The notes below the pieces were generated by a model. The model had not been told where the DNA came from. It saw only the letters and a list, made by a program, of their open reading frames with translations, and did no database searches. The translations under genes and the position numbers were made by a program. Shown here piece by piece: positions 1-11,582 of a stretch of 64,000 nucleotides of DNA. Source of the stretch: Physcia stellaris (lineage: Eukaryota; Ascomycota; Lecanoromycetes; Caliciales; Physciaceae); the NCBI GenBank assembly GCA_018902385.1, contig JABSSW010000066.1, positions 124,001-188,000 of the forward strand, in the 5' to 3' direction. Each line of letters opens with the position of its first letter. Position 1 is the stretch's first letter.

Positions 1-2560
1 TCTTGAAATCAATACGGAAGTATTGCAGATCGAATTCAATAAACGAGATGATTTGCCGAACATCGAGTACGATTTTAGCATACAAACAGCGATCGTAAAC
101 TGCGAAATATATAGATCTTGTAGACATCTCGACAGAATCTGGATATGTAAGCAAGAATCAAAAAATATTACGAAATCATAAATTGCGAAACATATAGATC
201 GTGCAGACATTTCGTCAAAACTTCTGTATATTTTCATGTGTAGTGCGCAAGTTGAAATCGAGACATAAATCGATTGACAAGACATTTCGTTCAAACTGAA
301 ACATACGGAAGAAGTCAAATTACGAAACATGCGTGAACAAAGTTCAATATCTCGTCATATTTTTGCGCAAGCAACGACCGGAAACTGCGAGACATATAAA
401 TCGTGCAAACATTTCGTCAGAGTTTCTTTATATTTTCACATGTAGTGCACAAGTCGAAAGCGAGATACAAGTCAATTGCAAAACATCTCGTTCGAACAAC
501 GCATACAGAAATCAATCTGCATGCGTCAATGACATTTTTTCATATTTTAGCATTTGCGTAAAATCAGCAATTGCAAAAGTGTTGTCGACATTTTGACAGA
601 ATCTAGACATGCGAGCATGAATCGAAGATGTGCAAGCAAACATCTCATTCAAATTACACGATAAGTTATCGTTTCGATTCAATAAGCACTGATATGAATT
701 AACTTTACGTGAATCTCATAGCAAATTATCAGAGAGTAGAGCATGAATTATCACGAGATTAACAATCGCAGAAGATCTTTCGAAAGCACAATTTCATGAC
801 TTTCTTGATTATGCAAAGCACAATTGACGAACAATTGATTGTTCATGACGAAATGACCTGCAATGAATAACTCATCAAAGATATCATCGCTCGAAATTCT
901 GTCGAAATTTTTCAAAGATAAATCAATTTTGCGAGTCAACGCGCGATCTCGCGATGTTGTTTATATACACAGTTCAAGATTCGAAACAGTCAAACATGCC
1001 GTTTTGCTTTCTAAAGAAGTTCAAGCTAAAAAAAAAAAAAGTTTCGTCAGAACTCCGCTAAAACCCACGAATCAGCTTATAAGACATCGGCATTGATAAG
1101 AAAATAATCACGAATGGGTGATCAAGCCACGGCAAGCCGTACAGCGGGGACGAACCTGAAAGCCAACAGCACGGCATATGCAGTCTCCCTGGTGGTACAA
1201 TTGACTAGAACTGTCATACAGTATCACGGCGCGCTCAAGCGTCCTGTAGATGTAATTCATTGAATAAAGCAATTGACTCGAAAACAATCATGTCAATATC
1301 GCGACCAAGTCTCGATCAAATCGTACAGCGAAAAATATCTGAAGATCAATAACATCACAGTGCAGTCTTTCTGATGATACAATCGACTCGAGAATAGTTC
1401 AATATCATGACGCGTTCAAACGTTCTGTAAATGCAATTCTTGATGAAATAATTGACTCGAATAATCATGTCAGAAACGATCGACGCTCTACAGTCACGAA
1501 CAAGTGATCAACTCATGATCAAGCTATGCAACGAAACGTATCTGAAAATCAATATTCAATATCATGGCGCGTTCAGCGTACTGCAGATATAATTTCTTTG
1601 ACGAAGCAACTGACTCGAAAGCAATCAATTCAAATTTCATGTCATCAATTCTGTGTTGCTTACTGCCTAGAATTTACAGCGCATGAAGAGCTGAATCGTG
1701 TCAAAAACATCTTCAGAGATTGTTGCTCGATTTAACTGAGCGTTGAGCATCGTGAATGTGAATGTGAAATGAAGCGAGAAGATAGAAAATCGACGAGAAT
1801 TTCGAAGTCTGATGTATTCAATGCGGTCGCGTCTATTTCATCAATAGAAAATCATATGACGTCTCTCGCGTTTAATCACTCTTCTTCAGACAACTCATCG
1901 ATTCGATATATGAAATAGAAGAATAGAAAATAATTGAGACTCGAATTCGATTTTTCTGTCATTCAGTCAGCTGTTATGTCACCAGATCGAAAACTGTGAA
2001 TTGTACGAAATCAGACTCTCGATACTGAAAACAGCAAACAATGAAATCATCAAATCATGTTTTTTCTGAATCATTCACGAAGATGATTTTCAGATTTTTA
2101 ACGCAGACTGATTGAAATCGAATAAAATAATCGATGCGAAAATCACGATCACAGTGATTTTTCAAGCTCGCATATTCGACGCGAAAATCGCGATTATAGC
2201 GATTCTTCAAACCATAAAAATGTCACATACTTACAGCAGATTTGCAACTTCAGCAATGACTCAGATCAAATGATATAATTATCTCAAAAAATTTCGATGC
2301 TTAGAAGAGAGCGCGTGTAAAAAACTCAAAATTCAAAACAGTGCGAGTCGAATCTCGATTGTCAAAAATCCAGATCAAGCAGATTCGAAACATCAACTCA
2401 CGAAACGATCAATTTCATCATATCAACCATTCGTCACGCATATCGCATATCGACTAAATATTCATGCGCAAAAGCTTGTAAGTTCGTACTATTCAACAGA
2501 TCGAACGAGTATATACTGCGAGATTTGCAAAGCAATTAGTTCTGCAGTTATTAGTCTAGT
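1..2560. repeat. AT-rich degenerate tandem-repeat block
   Basis: No gene is supported here. Two degenerate repeat families are visible. In the first, a stretch near 184-300 containing tagtgcgcaag (241) recurs about 201-202 bases later, with tagtgcacaag at 443. A gacagaatct stretch near 130 recurs near 594. The second family has three copies with cores near 1222, 1403 and 1559, spaced about 180 and 156 bases. The copy at about 1130-1290 keeps ordinary composition (CC and GG present), while the other two have lost most CC and GG. Short open frames in the block are interrupted and resemble nothing I know. The block reads as repeat DNA hit by repeat-targeted mutation. Confidence 0.7.
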
Positions 2561-2960
2561 CATACTATTGTCTCTGCTATACATCTCTGATGCCATGCCC
2601 TTACAATTAGAGACTAAAAATCATGTAAATTAGCATCTCATACAACAACATGCAATCAATGACTTATCTATTCAGAAGTCTGACACAATCACATGATGAT
2701 TCTTGCTCAAGAAAAGCTCCTGGCAGGTCGTGATCTTATCAGCCTAGACCCGCCTCCTGTCCCACTTCATCTTGTTGCTCACTTCCCAAACGTCCAATGG
2801 TCCTGTAACGTGTTTCAACCATCTCGAGTTCAGAGGGCGAAGGCTCCTCCGGGCACTCGCTTGACGAGGATCAACGATCTTTGACGGACACAATGTCAGG
2901 ACTTTGCATTCTGCGATATCCACTCAACACGCTGCCTTCTGTTGCGGTGTCACAATTCTA
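2561..2960. other. Ordinary-composition island inside the AT-rich block
   Basis: Base composition returns to normal here, with many CC and GG dinucleotides (for example around 2720-2860), between mutated AT-rich DNA on both sides. A 63-codon open frame at 2693-2884 has no recognisable motif and I do not call it a gene. The island may be a younger insertion or a single-copy remnant that escaped the mutation process; I cannot tell which. Confidence 0.4.
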
Positions 2961-3279
2961 ATTAATAAGAACGTTCGAGTCGCTTCGAAACAATACACAT
3001 TTTGATCTCTCACAGTACACATTAGTCATCGCCATCTGATTTTCACGTACTAATAGACGGTCTCTTATCGATTTCATGATGATGTGACTCGTATTCGATG
3101 ACTCTGCATGAGCGAAAATTAATCTGCATGAATCAAATTTTTCTTTTATTGTTTCAGTAATAAAATGATTATTATGCGTTGACATCTCGATTGTATGAAA
3201 TTTCGCAGTTTTTTCGAAGTTCAACTGTATTATTCATTTATTTTATTCACTATTCATTTATTTCGCTATTTATTTTACT

Positions 3280-4830
3280 CATCTCGTTATGAAGCAATTA
3301 GATTCGCTCAATGAACGCGTGCAATTCGCAATCGCGATCATTTTTTCAAATCATCGCATTGTTTTTCAGAAGAACGAAAAAATTGAAAGCAAAAAAGCAA
3401 ACTTTCGTCGTTTGCAAAATTACGTTTTTTGCGAAAATTTTTGTTTGATCACGAATTCGAATGATTCAAAACGAACACGTTTGTTGTTGCATTGCAAACG
3501 TCACGATAAAAATATTCGCGATACAAAAAAATTGAAAAAAATCGATATTCGAAAACGTCAGACGAATGTGCATGTCACGAACTGTTTGTATAGCATAATC
3601 ATCGCTCAGAAAGCAAAAATTGACAAATGAATAATGTTTTTTTTTTTGTACGATCATAATCATGAAATGAGTGAAAATTCGTTCGTATTTTCAATTCACG
3701 CAAATCGAAATTCGAATCGTCAAAAAACGTTGAATGTCGCGATCGCATTGAGACATTCGCATATTTCATTCAATCAAATCGAGTTCACGTTGAATTCATT
3801 GCGATTGAATATCGATCGCAATGAATATTATAATTTTCAGCGAAACGATGTCATGATTTCGAAAAATCGATTGCGATGTGCTTTACACGAGCTAAAATTG
3901 ATCGATTTTCACGTTCGATGTCACGAGTCATGAATATACGAAAACAACGTGCGTGTGAAACGAGTTGTAAATCATTTCTTCTTTGCAAATGCGTGACAAA
4001 TATTCATGATCAAACGATTTATCAGTCGCTTTATGCTTCAGACAAATGTTACGTTCAATACGAACGAGCTGAATTTATCGCTGTTCGTGTTGATAAAAAA
4101 AAATAATATGCTCACGTTTTTCGTGACGACGTATTGCTATGTGACTTCCGAGTTCAAAACGACGTTTGCATTTATTTGAAAATGCATTAATAATTTGTTT
4201 TTTTATAAGAAATGTTTCGAATCGAAAATAGTGATCGATGATTTCGCATTGAAACTTTTCTCGTCGCTTTGCAAACGACGAGTATTCAATATAATCGAAA
4301 AAATATGCAAATCAGAAACGAAATAATGCACACACGTTTTGACGATGTGAAGCATCGACGTTATTTTTCAACTTTGCGCTTGACATGCGATGAAGATCAT
4401 ACAGATTCGAATCACTCGTAAAAAATATTCGAAAAAAAGAAAAAAAAAATTCACGTCGTCAATTGGAATTGAATTAAAACTGATAAAATTGACGATTTAT
4501 TTGCTCAGCGTGACGTTTTACTGAACGAATTGTACGAAACAAAGCGAATTTATTTCATTTTTTATTATCAACGTCAAGAATCGATTTTCGTTATATGTTT
4601 TATCAAAGAATATTCGAATTTCGAATGCATATTCATTTCGACGACCGAAAATACGCATTCAGAAACGAAACAATATGTCAATAGACACACGACAATCGAT
4701 CAGTCGATTGTCAGACTGAAAAAAAACGTCAATCGTCAGAAATTTAAATATCGCAAAATGTTTAACAAGCAGCAGTCAAATGCTCCGATTTTAATGAATA
4801 TTCAGTCAATCACGTGAAAAGAAATTGACT
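3280..4830 (+). mobile_element. Mutator-like (MULE) DNA transposon remnant
   Basis: Fragments on the plus strand resemble fungal MULE transposases. The first (3289-3630) and second (3634-3933) together show a FAR1-type Cys/Cys/His-x-His pattern: LLLHCKRHDK, NCLYSIII, then YDHNHEMSENSFVF. A third fragment (4530-4817) resembles the region after the DDE catalytic core: FISTTENTHSETKQYVNRHT, followed by a basic stretch. The middle (about 4107-4530), where the catalytic core should lie, is broken by many stops. The first two fragments are separated by a TGA at 3628-3630 where related proteins usually carry Trp, as expected from TGG to TGA change. Terminal inverted repeats were not found. The family call rests on motif resemblance only. 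The copy is dead. Confidence 0.6.
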
Positions 4831-6490
4831 TCAAAATAATTCACGAAGCGATTGATATGTTAATCAAAAAATGAATCGCAATGTTGCAATGATTGAAGAA
4901 AAAAAGCTTTGAAAAGAAAAATGAAAACGAGAAAATATGCTTATTGAATTGCATTTTGATCAAACAATTCGAACTGTCTTGCAAATGTTTTCTGTATCGA
5001 TGTTTCGAAATCAATATGATTATATTTTTTTCACTAATTGATTTTCGCTGATTATTCAAGAATTCAGATGTCGTGCGTCGCTTCAATATGATCATGACTC
5101 AAAACGAAAATAACGACGAAAGTGAAAACGACGAGATCTTTGCAAAATCGAATGCTCGCGCGAAATCGAATACTCGTTCATTCTCGTTTGCAATAATCAT
5201 CGATGCGAATAAATACGAAAATAGTGATCGTCATTTGATGAAAACTTCGATCTTGAAATCGTTCGAATTTCATCGCAATTTGTCTTCTCATGAAATCGAA
5301 AATTACGCTAAACAAAAAACGAAATCAAGAATTGCTTTTCGAAAACAATGAACTGTCAAAAAGAAAATAAAAAACGAAATATTTCACACATTTTCGAATC
5401 CGATTCAAAAGTTTGAAATGAAATTCAAAAAAAAAATCAATCGCAGAAAACGTGATTTCATCGAACGAGAAATGATCGAATTCAAGAAAAAAAATGATCG
5501 TCAACGTCAACTTGCTGTCGTCAAAAAATCGAAACGAACGAAATTGTATGAAAAAATCATGCAAAAAGAAATCAGTCAACGAGCGTTAAACAAAAAGAAA
5601 ACGATAATCATCGATGTCGACGAATTCAATCAAATCGATTTTTGATTCACAAACGAGAAAATTTCGAAAACGTCTTCAGTCATTTTCGAGAACGAGAATT
5701 TTATGAATTATGAATCGTATTCAAAACAGTTTGCAAATGACTCGAAAAACGAAAAATTTAAAAAAAATGATTTTGACTCATTCGCTTTTTTTTTGCCTGA
5801 AATCAACTTCGAAATTTCGATAGTTGTGAATTTCTTCTTCTTCGATTTCTTCTCTTTTGATTTTGACGAAAAAATTCTTTCTTTATTTTCGTTTTTCAGT
5901 TTTGTGATTGTCGTTTCATCGAAAACGACGATTTCAGCGATTCTGCTTGTTCAATAAAAATTGAGTCAAATATTTCACGCGTTTAAAGAATCGATCGAGC
6001 GTGTGAAAACTAAATTCAAACATCAATTGAAATTGAAATCGCAAAAACGTGCGAATGCAACGAAAAAAAAAAAAATCAAAACTCAAAAAAAAACGACGAA
6101 AGTCAAAAAAAAAATCAAGCTAATGACGTCACGAAAGAAAAATGTATCGCAATTGAAAAAGAAATTTCGAATGCTGAATTTTTCGCAATAGAATTAGCAT
6201 GTAACGTCATGTAATAATAAAATCACTCATTCTGAATATCGTTTCGCTGAACTCTCTTTCTTTTGTTTTTTTTATTTCAGCGTTTACGAATTTCATTGCG
6301 TGATAGAATTCAAACGCACATTGAATCGTGTCAAAAACATACGTTTAGAAATCAGAGCACGATTAACAGTTCAAGCACGAGAACAGAGCGAAAGAGAAAT
6401 GAATCGTCGATGAAGCTGAGACGGAAATCGAAAACGAACGACGAGATGCGAGTTTCGCGAAACGATATTTCGTTTTATTTTTCAACGTCA
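4831..6490 (+). mobile_element. AT-rich tail of the transposon remnant, unassigned
   Basis: Plus-strand open frames of about 75-92 codons continue here (5073-5351, 5418-5645, 5703-5957, 5961-6191, 6263-6493). They are rich in Lys, Arg, Asn, Phe and Ser and contain no domain I recognise. The strand and composition match the MULE remnant just upstream, so this may be the rest of the same element or a second accessory frame. Composition changes sharply near 6490, where CC and GG reappear, which I take as the edge of the mutated block. Confidence 0.35.
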
Positions 6491-6741
6491 TGACGGCAGA
6501 AGACGGGTGGATATCGCATATACTGCTAGGCAGTGGGTAGCGGTGACTAGTACGTGGAAAGCAGGTGGAGGTGGCTAATGTGTACTGTGGGGGAGCGAAA
6601 TGTGTACTGTCCCGAAGCGACTCGGAGGACGTTGGTCGAAACCAGCTTGAAACTTTGACCTTGGACGAAAATCAACCAACGAGAGCACCCGTTGTGTTTA
6701 TATAGGATTTGCCGGGGTGAAAGGCCATTCGAAAGCTTACT
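6491..6741. other. Boundary spacer between repeat block and first gene remnant
   Basis: The composition is ordinary. A short direct repeat, atgtgtactgt, occurs twice about 21 bases apart near 6579-6610. No gene or RNA is evident. Confidence 0.3.
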
Positions 6742-8140
6742 TTGCCGCCACTAATCCATGGCGTAGGAGGTGATGCAGCTATTCAAGAACTCTTAAATCA
6801 TTGCGCACCGGCCACAATGGGCAACAAGGGCGAAGAGGTCCTAGACGAATCCTGCCGAAAAGCTGTCAACTTAGACAGCGACCAATTCTCTTCCCATTTC
6901 CATCCTTATGATACAGATATCGTTGATGCTATTACTCAAAAGTTTCTACCTGACATTGCCAAACCCTTCTCGGACGGCGAAACACAGTTTATCAATTATT
7001 TCGGAATTGTTGCCGAGCTCCACAAGCTTAACCCAAGCGACTCTTGCCAACCTTGGTCTGCCCACACAGGAGCTGCATTTCTATACATTTTACTTTATTA
7101 AGCAATCTCGGCCACGTCTGTTCTGTACCTCATGGCAATGTTCGCCCTCACCCCCCGGGCTCAGCAAACAATTCGGCTTCCTTGTTGTCAGTTCACCCCA
7201 TCCTTATCAAGGCGGCGAGCTGCAAATAAGGCATGAAGGTCATGAGCAAGTCTGGGGACTGGAGCAACGATGAGCCAATAAATCGAATGGGCTGCCTTCT
7301 ACAGCGATTGCGGACATGAAGTTAATGAAATCCGAAGCGGTCATAGAGTAAATTTCACGTACAACCTCTATGTTCGCGAAGTCGTTGGGGAGGTTCTACG
7401 GGAAAACCCGGCCACTCAATCAGCATCGTACCCCTTTGTTTATCAAGGCGAAGGAAGCTTTGTTGCGACCGGATTTCATGGGGCAAGGTGAGTGGCGCGG
7501 CGCTTCAAGATCATCTCAATGGTGTATAGGTTTCGATGAGCTTGTGTTCTGACACCACTTGCATCAGGTGGCACTCTAGGTATCTACTGCCGTCACTCCT
7601 ATGCCGATACGAATGATGGTTACCGTCGACGGCACCGTCGACGGCTTCTTTAGGCACTGAAAGGCGTCGATGCGATTTTTCATGCCGCGTCTGGGGCCAT
7701 AGGTCTTGAGCCTCAGATGCATGCAATGATGAGAGAGCTTGAGGATCGCTATGATCGATCCGAGGATGATGAGGAAGGTGATTGCGAACTTGTTAGTACT
7801 GGACTCTATGGCGTTCAGATCAGTGAGCGGGGAGGATATGATGGTGATTGTGAGGCGGTGGAGGTAAATATTCTCGCACTTTAATGTTTTCGACAACACA
7901 TCATCGAGCAGATCGTCCAAGACGCATGGCGGTCAGAATGGCGCAGTGACATTACTTGGCTCAGTGCGCGAGGCCCAGAAGAATTGGCTGTTGTCCAAAT
8001 GGTTGTAGGTATGCTGAACATCATTACTTAACGTTTATGCTAACCAGAACACATGGTATGGTAATTAGCCGAGTCAAGAACGGCATTACTCAGCGGCTAT
8101 GTTGGTAGACATACTGTCATTCACTTCGACGCTCAGGCAA
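6742..8140 (+). pseudogene. Decayed 2OG-Fe(II) oxygenase-like gene
   Basis: The reading frame jumps several times, but successive pieces follow the order of a fungal 2-oxoglutarate/Fe(II) oxygenase-superfamily protein. The pieces are GNKGEEVLDES with an FLPDIAKPFSD stretch (6820-6990); FGFLVVSSPHPYQGGELQIR (about 7170-7230), the core jelly-roll strand; IEWAAFYSDCGHEVNEI then SGHRVNFTYNLYV (7277-7375), which carries the expected second iron-binding His and the 2OG-binding Arg; LGIYCRHSYADT (about 7576-7610); and GPEELAVVQMV (about 7970), probably followed by an intron and YGN..PSQERHYSAAML. No start codon opens the first piece, and stops or frame changes separate most pieces. It sits at the edge of the mutated repeat block. 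Substrate is unknown. Confident of the family, and of its being non-functional as sequenced. Confidence 0.65.
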
Positions 8141-9108
8141 GAATTGACTCAAGCTTAGTCGTCCGTTGCGTTTAGCTAGGAATGGGGGTAAGGGAGGCAT
8201 GAGTAGATTTCCAGCTGGCTCGACTGTGGAACTACCGACCAACCATAGATTTCTGCCTTCAGAAAGTAAGGAGTCTTACGCTAGCGGCCTATCATTATGG
8301 AGCTAGGAACAGTTAACCACAACATCTAAAACACTCAATTCAATGTACAATAGTAAGATACAGATTGCGTGTTGATGTAAAAGACAGGCCTTAACCTCTG
8401 ACCCATAAAATGGAATCCGTTACTGACAGTGGCATCCTTTGAAGAGTTGCGTCACTCGTGTTTGCACTTAGAACAGCTGTTCAAGTATACTACTTGATCA
8501 TTGTCATGGTGCAAGGATCATTTCTATTTTATGTAATTCCCTAGAAAAAGATTCGCCTTCCAATTGTCCTATCTACGTTATGCGAATGCGGTCTTGATGG
8601 ATCTAAGTGAAGAGCTATCTCTTATGTCGACGCAGTACTTGTCAATATACAAGCTTCATTGGTTGCACATACACTGCCTATTCTAGAATTCCTGTGTTCA
8701 CTTACTACTGATAGGGAGGTGAAGGTCATGTCAATAGACAAGAACATATCTATTTGCCTCTCAAAAGACATCGTAGTCAGACAAAATAACTTTTTACAAC
8801 TCGATCTACCGATAATCAATCCCAAACAATCTATACCAGTGAGTCATATGAGGATTTTTTATCTTATCAGATCAACCTACACTGTACTATCTAATCTTAT
8901 CGGTTTTCGGATATCTCGGGCCTACTAAAATCTGCACCAATCATGAAGCGATCAATGAACGTGACCCAAGCCGATACCGGATGTTCGCAAATAAATGGTT
9001 TTCGAACAGCAACATTTATGCAGCCATGTACCTTACCCATCTATCCAAACCCGCTCTTCTTCTCTGTACATATTCCCAAGCTTAAAAGAGCTGTAAATAA
9101 ATATCAAC
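8141..9108. other. Intergenic, no gene seen
   Basis: This lies between the oxygenase remnant and LEU1. Short open frames (8659-8928, 8943-9173) overlap each other and the LEU1 5' end and carry no motif. The 3' part must include the LEU1 promoter. I looked for a paired CCGG Leu3-type site and did not find a convincing one. Confidence 0.4.
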
Positions 9109-11582
9109 ATGCCATCTGCCGACAAAAAGCCCCAAACTCTGTACGACAAGGTTTTCCAATCCCATATTGTTGATGAGCGTGACGATGGAACAATTCTGTT
9201 GTATATAGGTTAGAAGTCTACCCGACAATACTTTGATCATTCTAACATTTTCAACTTTATAGACAGGCATTTAGTGCATGAGGTTACCTCGCCAGTAGAA
9301 CGCCCGCTTCAGTCTGCATGTCCTGTAATTGACAAGTGTCATAGCAAGCTTTTGAAGGCCTTCGAAATGCAAGCCGAAAGGTTCGAAGACCCGACTGCAC
9401 GCTTGCTACTACCGATCACGTAAGCCTGTCCTTAATTCTCTTGAAGCCTTGAACTCTTAACAGACCACAGAATGTCCCAACAACACCGCGGAAGAATTTC
9501 AAGAATGTAGGCCAGTTTGTGGAAGAAGCTGACTCTCGAACCCAATGCCTGACACTTGAAGACAATGTTAAGGAGTTTGGTCTTACGTACTTCGGCCTAG
9601 GTGATAAACGCCAAGGGATAGTACATATAATCGGACCCGAGCAGGGTTTTACACTCCCTGGGACTACAGTCGTCTGCGGTGACAGTCACACATCCACGCA
9701 CGGTGCTTTCGGTTCGCTTGCATTCGGTATTGGGACGAGCGAAGTAGAGCACGTATTGGCTACGCAATGTCTGATTACGAAGCGAAGCAAGAACCTAAAG
9801 ATACAAGTAGATGGTACCCTGCCACCTGGAGTCAGCTCAAAGGACATTATACTTCATGTTATAGGCGTCATTGGAACCGCCGGTGGAAACGGCGCGGTCA
9901 TTGAATACTGTGGTTCTGCGATAAAAGCGTTGAGCATGGAGGCGAGAATGTCAATCTGCAACATGTCCATTGAGGCGGGGGCAAGAGCCGGTATGATTGC
10001 GCCAGACGAAACCACTTTCAAATATCTGGAAGGCAAACCGTTGGCACCTAAAGCGGGAAGCGTTGAATGGAAGAAGGCAGTCAAATATTGGTTAAGCCTC
10101 CGCTCGGACGAAGGGGCAGCATTTGATAAAGAAGTATACATCAAAGCGGAGGACATTGCACCCACGGTATCTTGGGGTACCTCTCCACAAGATGTGGTAT
10201 CTATTACTGGGGTAGTACCAAATCCAGATGACCTTGAGACACAAGCCAAAAAAGAAAGTGCTCTACGTGCGCTAGAATACATGGGATTGGAGCCAGGTAC
10301 AAGAATGCAGGATATTCAACTTGACAAGATATTCATTGGCTCTTGTACTAATGCTCGAATTGAAGACCTGCGCGCTGCTGCCTCAGTCATTGATGGCAAG
10401 AAGATTGCGCCAAATATAAAGAGGGCAATGGTGGTGCCTGGCTCAGGTCTTGTTAAGAAGCAAGCCGAGTCAGAGGGACTTGACAAAATCTTCGAGGATG
10501 CCGGATTTGAGTGGCGTGAAGCTGGATGTTCCATGTGTTTAGGTATGAACCCGGATATCCTTGCACCCAAAGAGCGATGTGCTAGCACATCAAACCGTAA
10601 TTTCGAAGGTCGCCAAGGTGCTGGAGGAAGGACCCATCTAATGTCTCCTGTAATGGCGGCAGCCGCGGCAATAGCCGGCAAGCTCGCCGACGTGCGAGAT
10701 CTTAGAACTGAGGGCATAGTACCTGTCAAAGGATCATCATCAACAAAACTGAACATCGAGCCCGAAATGGCAGATGTCGACTCTGAAGACGATATGGAAC
10801 GTCTCCTCGATTTGCCAGAGGATCAGCCTGCCTCTAGCGACGCCCCGAAAGCATCAGCTGGCTTGCCAAAATTTACGAGATTGAAGGGCATAGCGGCACC
10901 TCTTCAGCGATCCAATGTAGATACCGACGCGATCATCCCAAAGCAATTTCTAAAAACGATCAAGCGTACTGGTCTGGGCTCCGCACTTTTTTACGCTCTG
11001 CGCTACCACGAAGACGGTTCTGAGAATCCAGATTTCGTTCTCAACAAGGAGCCTTATCGTAACGCGAAGATACTTGTGGTGACTGGCCCGAACTTCGGAT
11101 GTGGAAGCTCGCGTGAACATGCCCCTTGGGCGCTGCTGGATTTTGGTATCACCTGCGTCATCGCTCCGTCTTACGCTGATATATTCTTCAACAATACCTT
11201 CAAAAATGGTATGCTTCCACTTGTTATAGATGATCAAACAACTCTAGGAAAGATAGCCGCCGAAGCAAATGCCGGCCATGAAGTGGAGGTTGATCTCATC
11301 AATCAGCGAATCAATGATGAATCAGGGCAGACACTAGCGGAGTTTGAGGTCGAAGCGTTCAGAAAACACTGTCTTGTCAATGGGCTTGACGACATTGGCC
11401 TCACCATGCAAATGGAGGGCAAGATCAAGAGGTTCGAAACCGCGAGGACTATTGATACGCCGTGGCTTGATGGTAGTGGGTATCTGAAACGGGGACCCCG
11501 CGAAGGGCCAATAAAAGTAGAAGCAGCGCCAGTGCCAAAGACCAATAGGGGCGAACAGATCGACGAGCCACTGGAGTGGTAA
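9109..11582 (+). CDS. LEU1: 3-isopropylmalate dehydratase (alpha-isopropylmalate isomerase)
   Basis: This enzyme interconverts 2- and 3-isopropylmalate, the second committed step of leucine synthesis, using a [4Fe-4S] cluster. Four exons join as 9109-9208, 9263-9294, 9345-9419 and 9471-11582, giving 772 residues (the yeast enzyme is 779). Introns are 50-54 bases. The joins restore [51 protein letters not shown]. The large-subunit aconitase-like domain covers about residues 1-520: [17 protein letters not shown] substrate loop, SCTN near 360 and CSMC near 421 supplying the three cluster cysteines. A linker of about 20 residues leads into the LeuD-like swivel domain from about 539 to the end ([30 protein letters not shown]). 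The large/small fusion is normal for fungi. The start at 9109 gives the family-typical [14 protein letters not shown]. Confidence 0.97.

Noticed and set aside
1-640. Regular repeats considered as a CRISPR array or satellite
   Set aside because: The units are long, degenerate and unevenly spaced, without constant short repeats and spacers, and the genome is eukaryotic.
2561-2960. Normal-composition island considered as a lone terminal repeat of a retroelement
   Set aside because: No second copy, no target-site duplication and no element body could be seen; not supported.
9854-10756. Two minus-strand frames of over 140 codons inside LEU1
   Set aside because: Shadows of the well-supported LEU1 coding strand.
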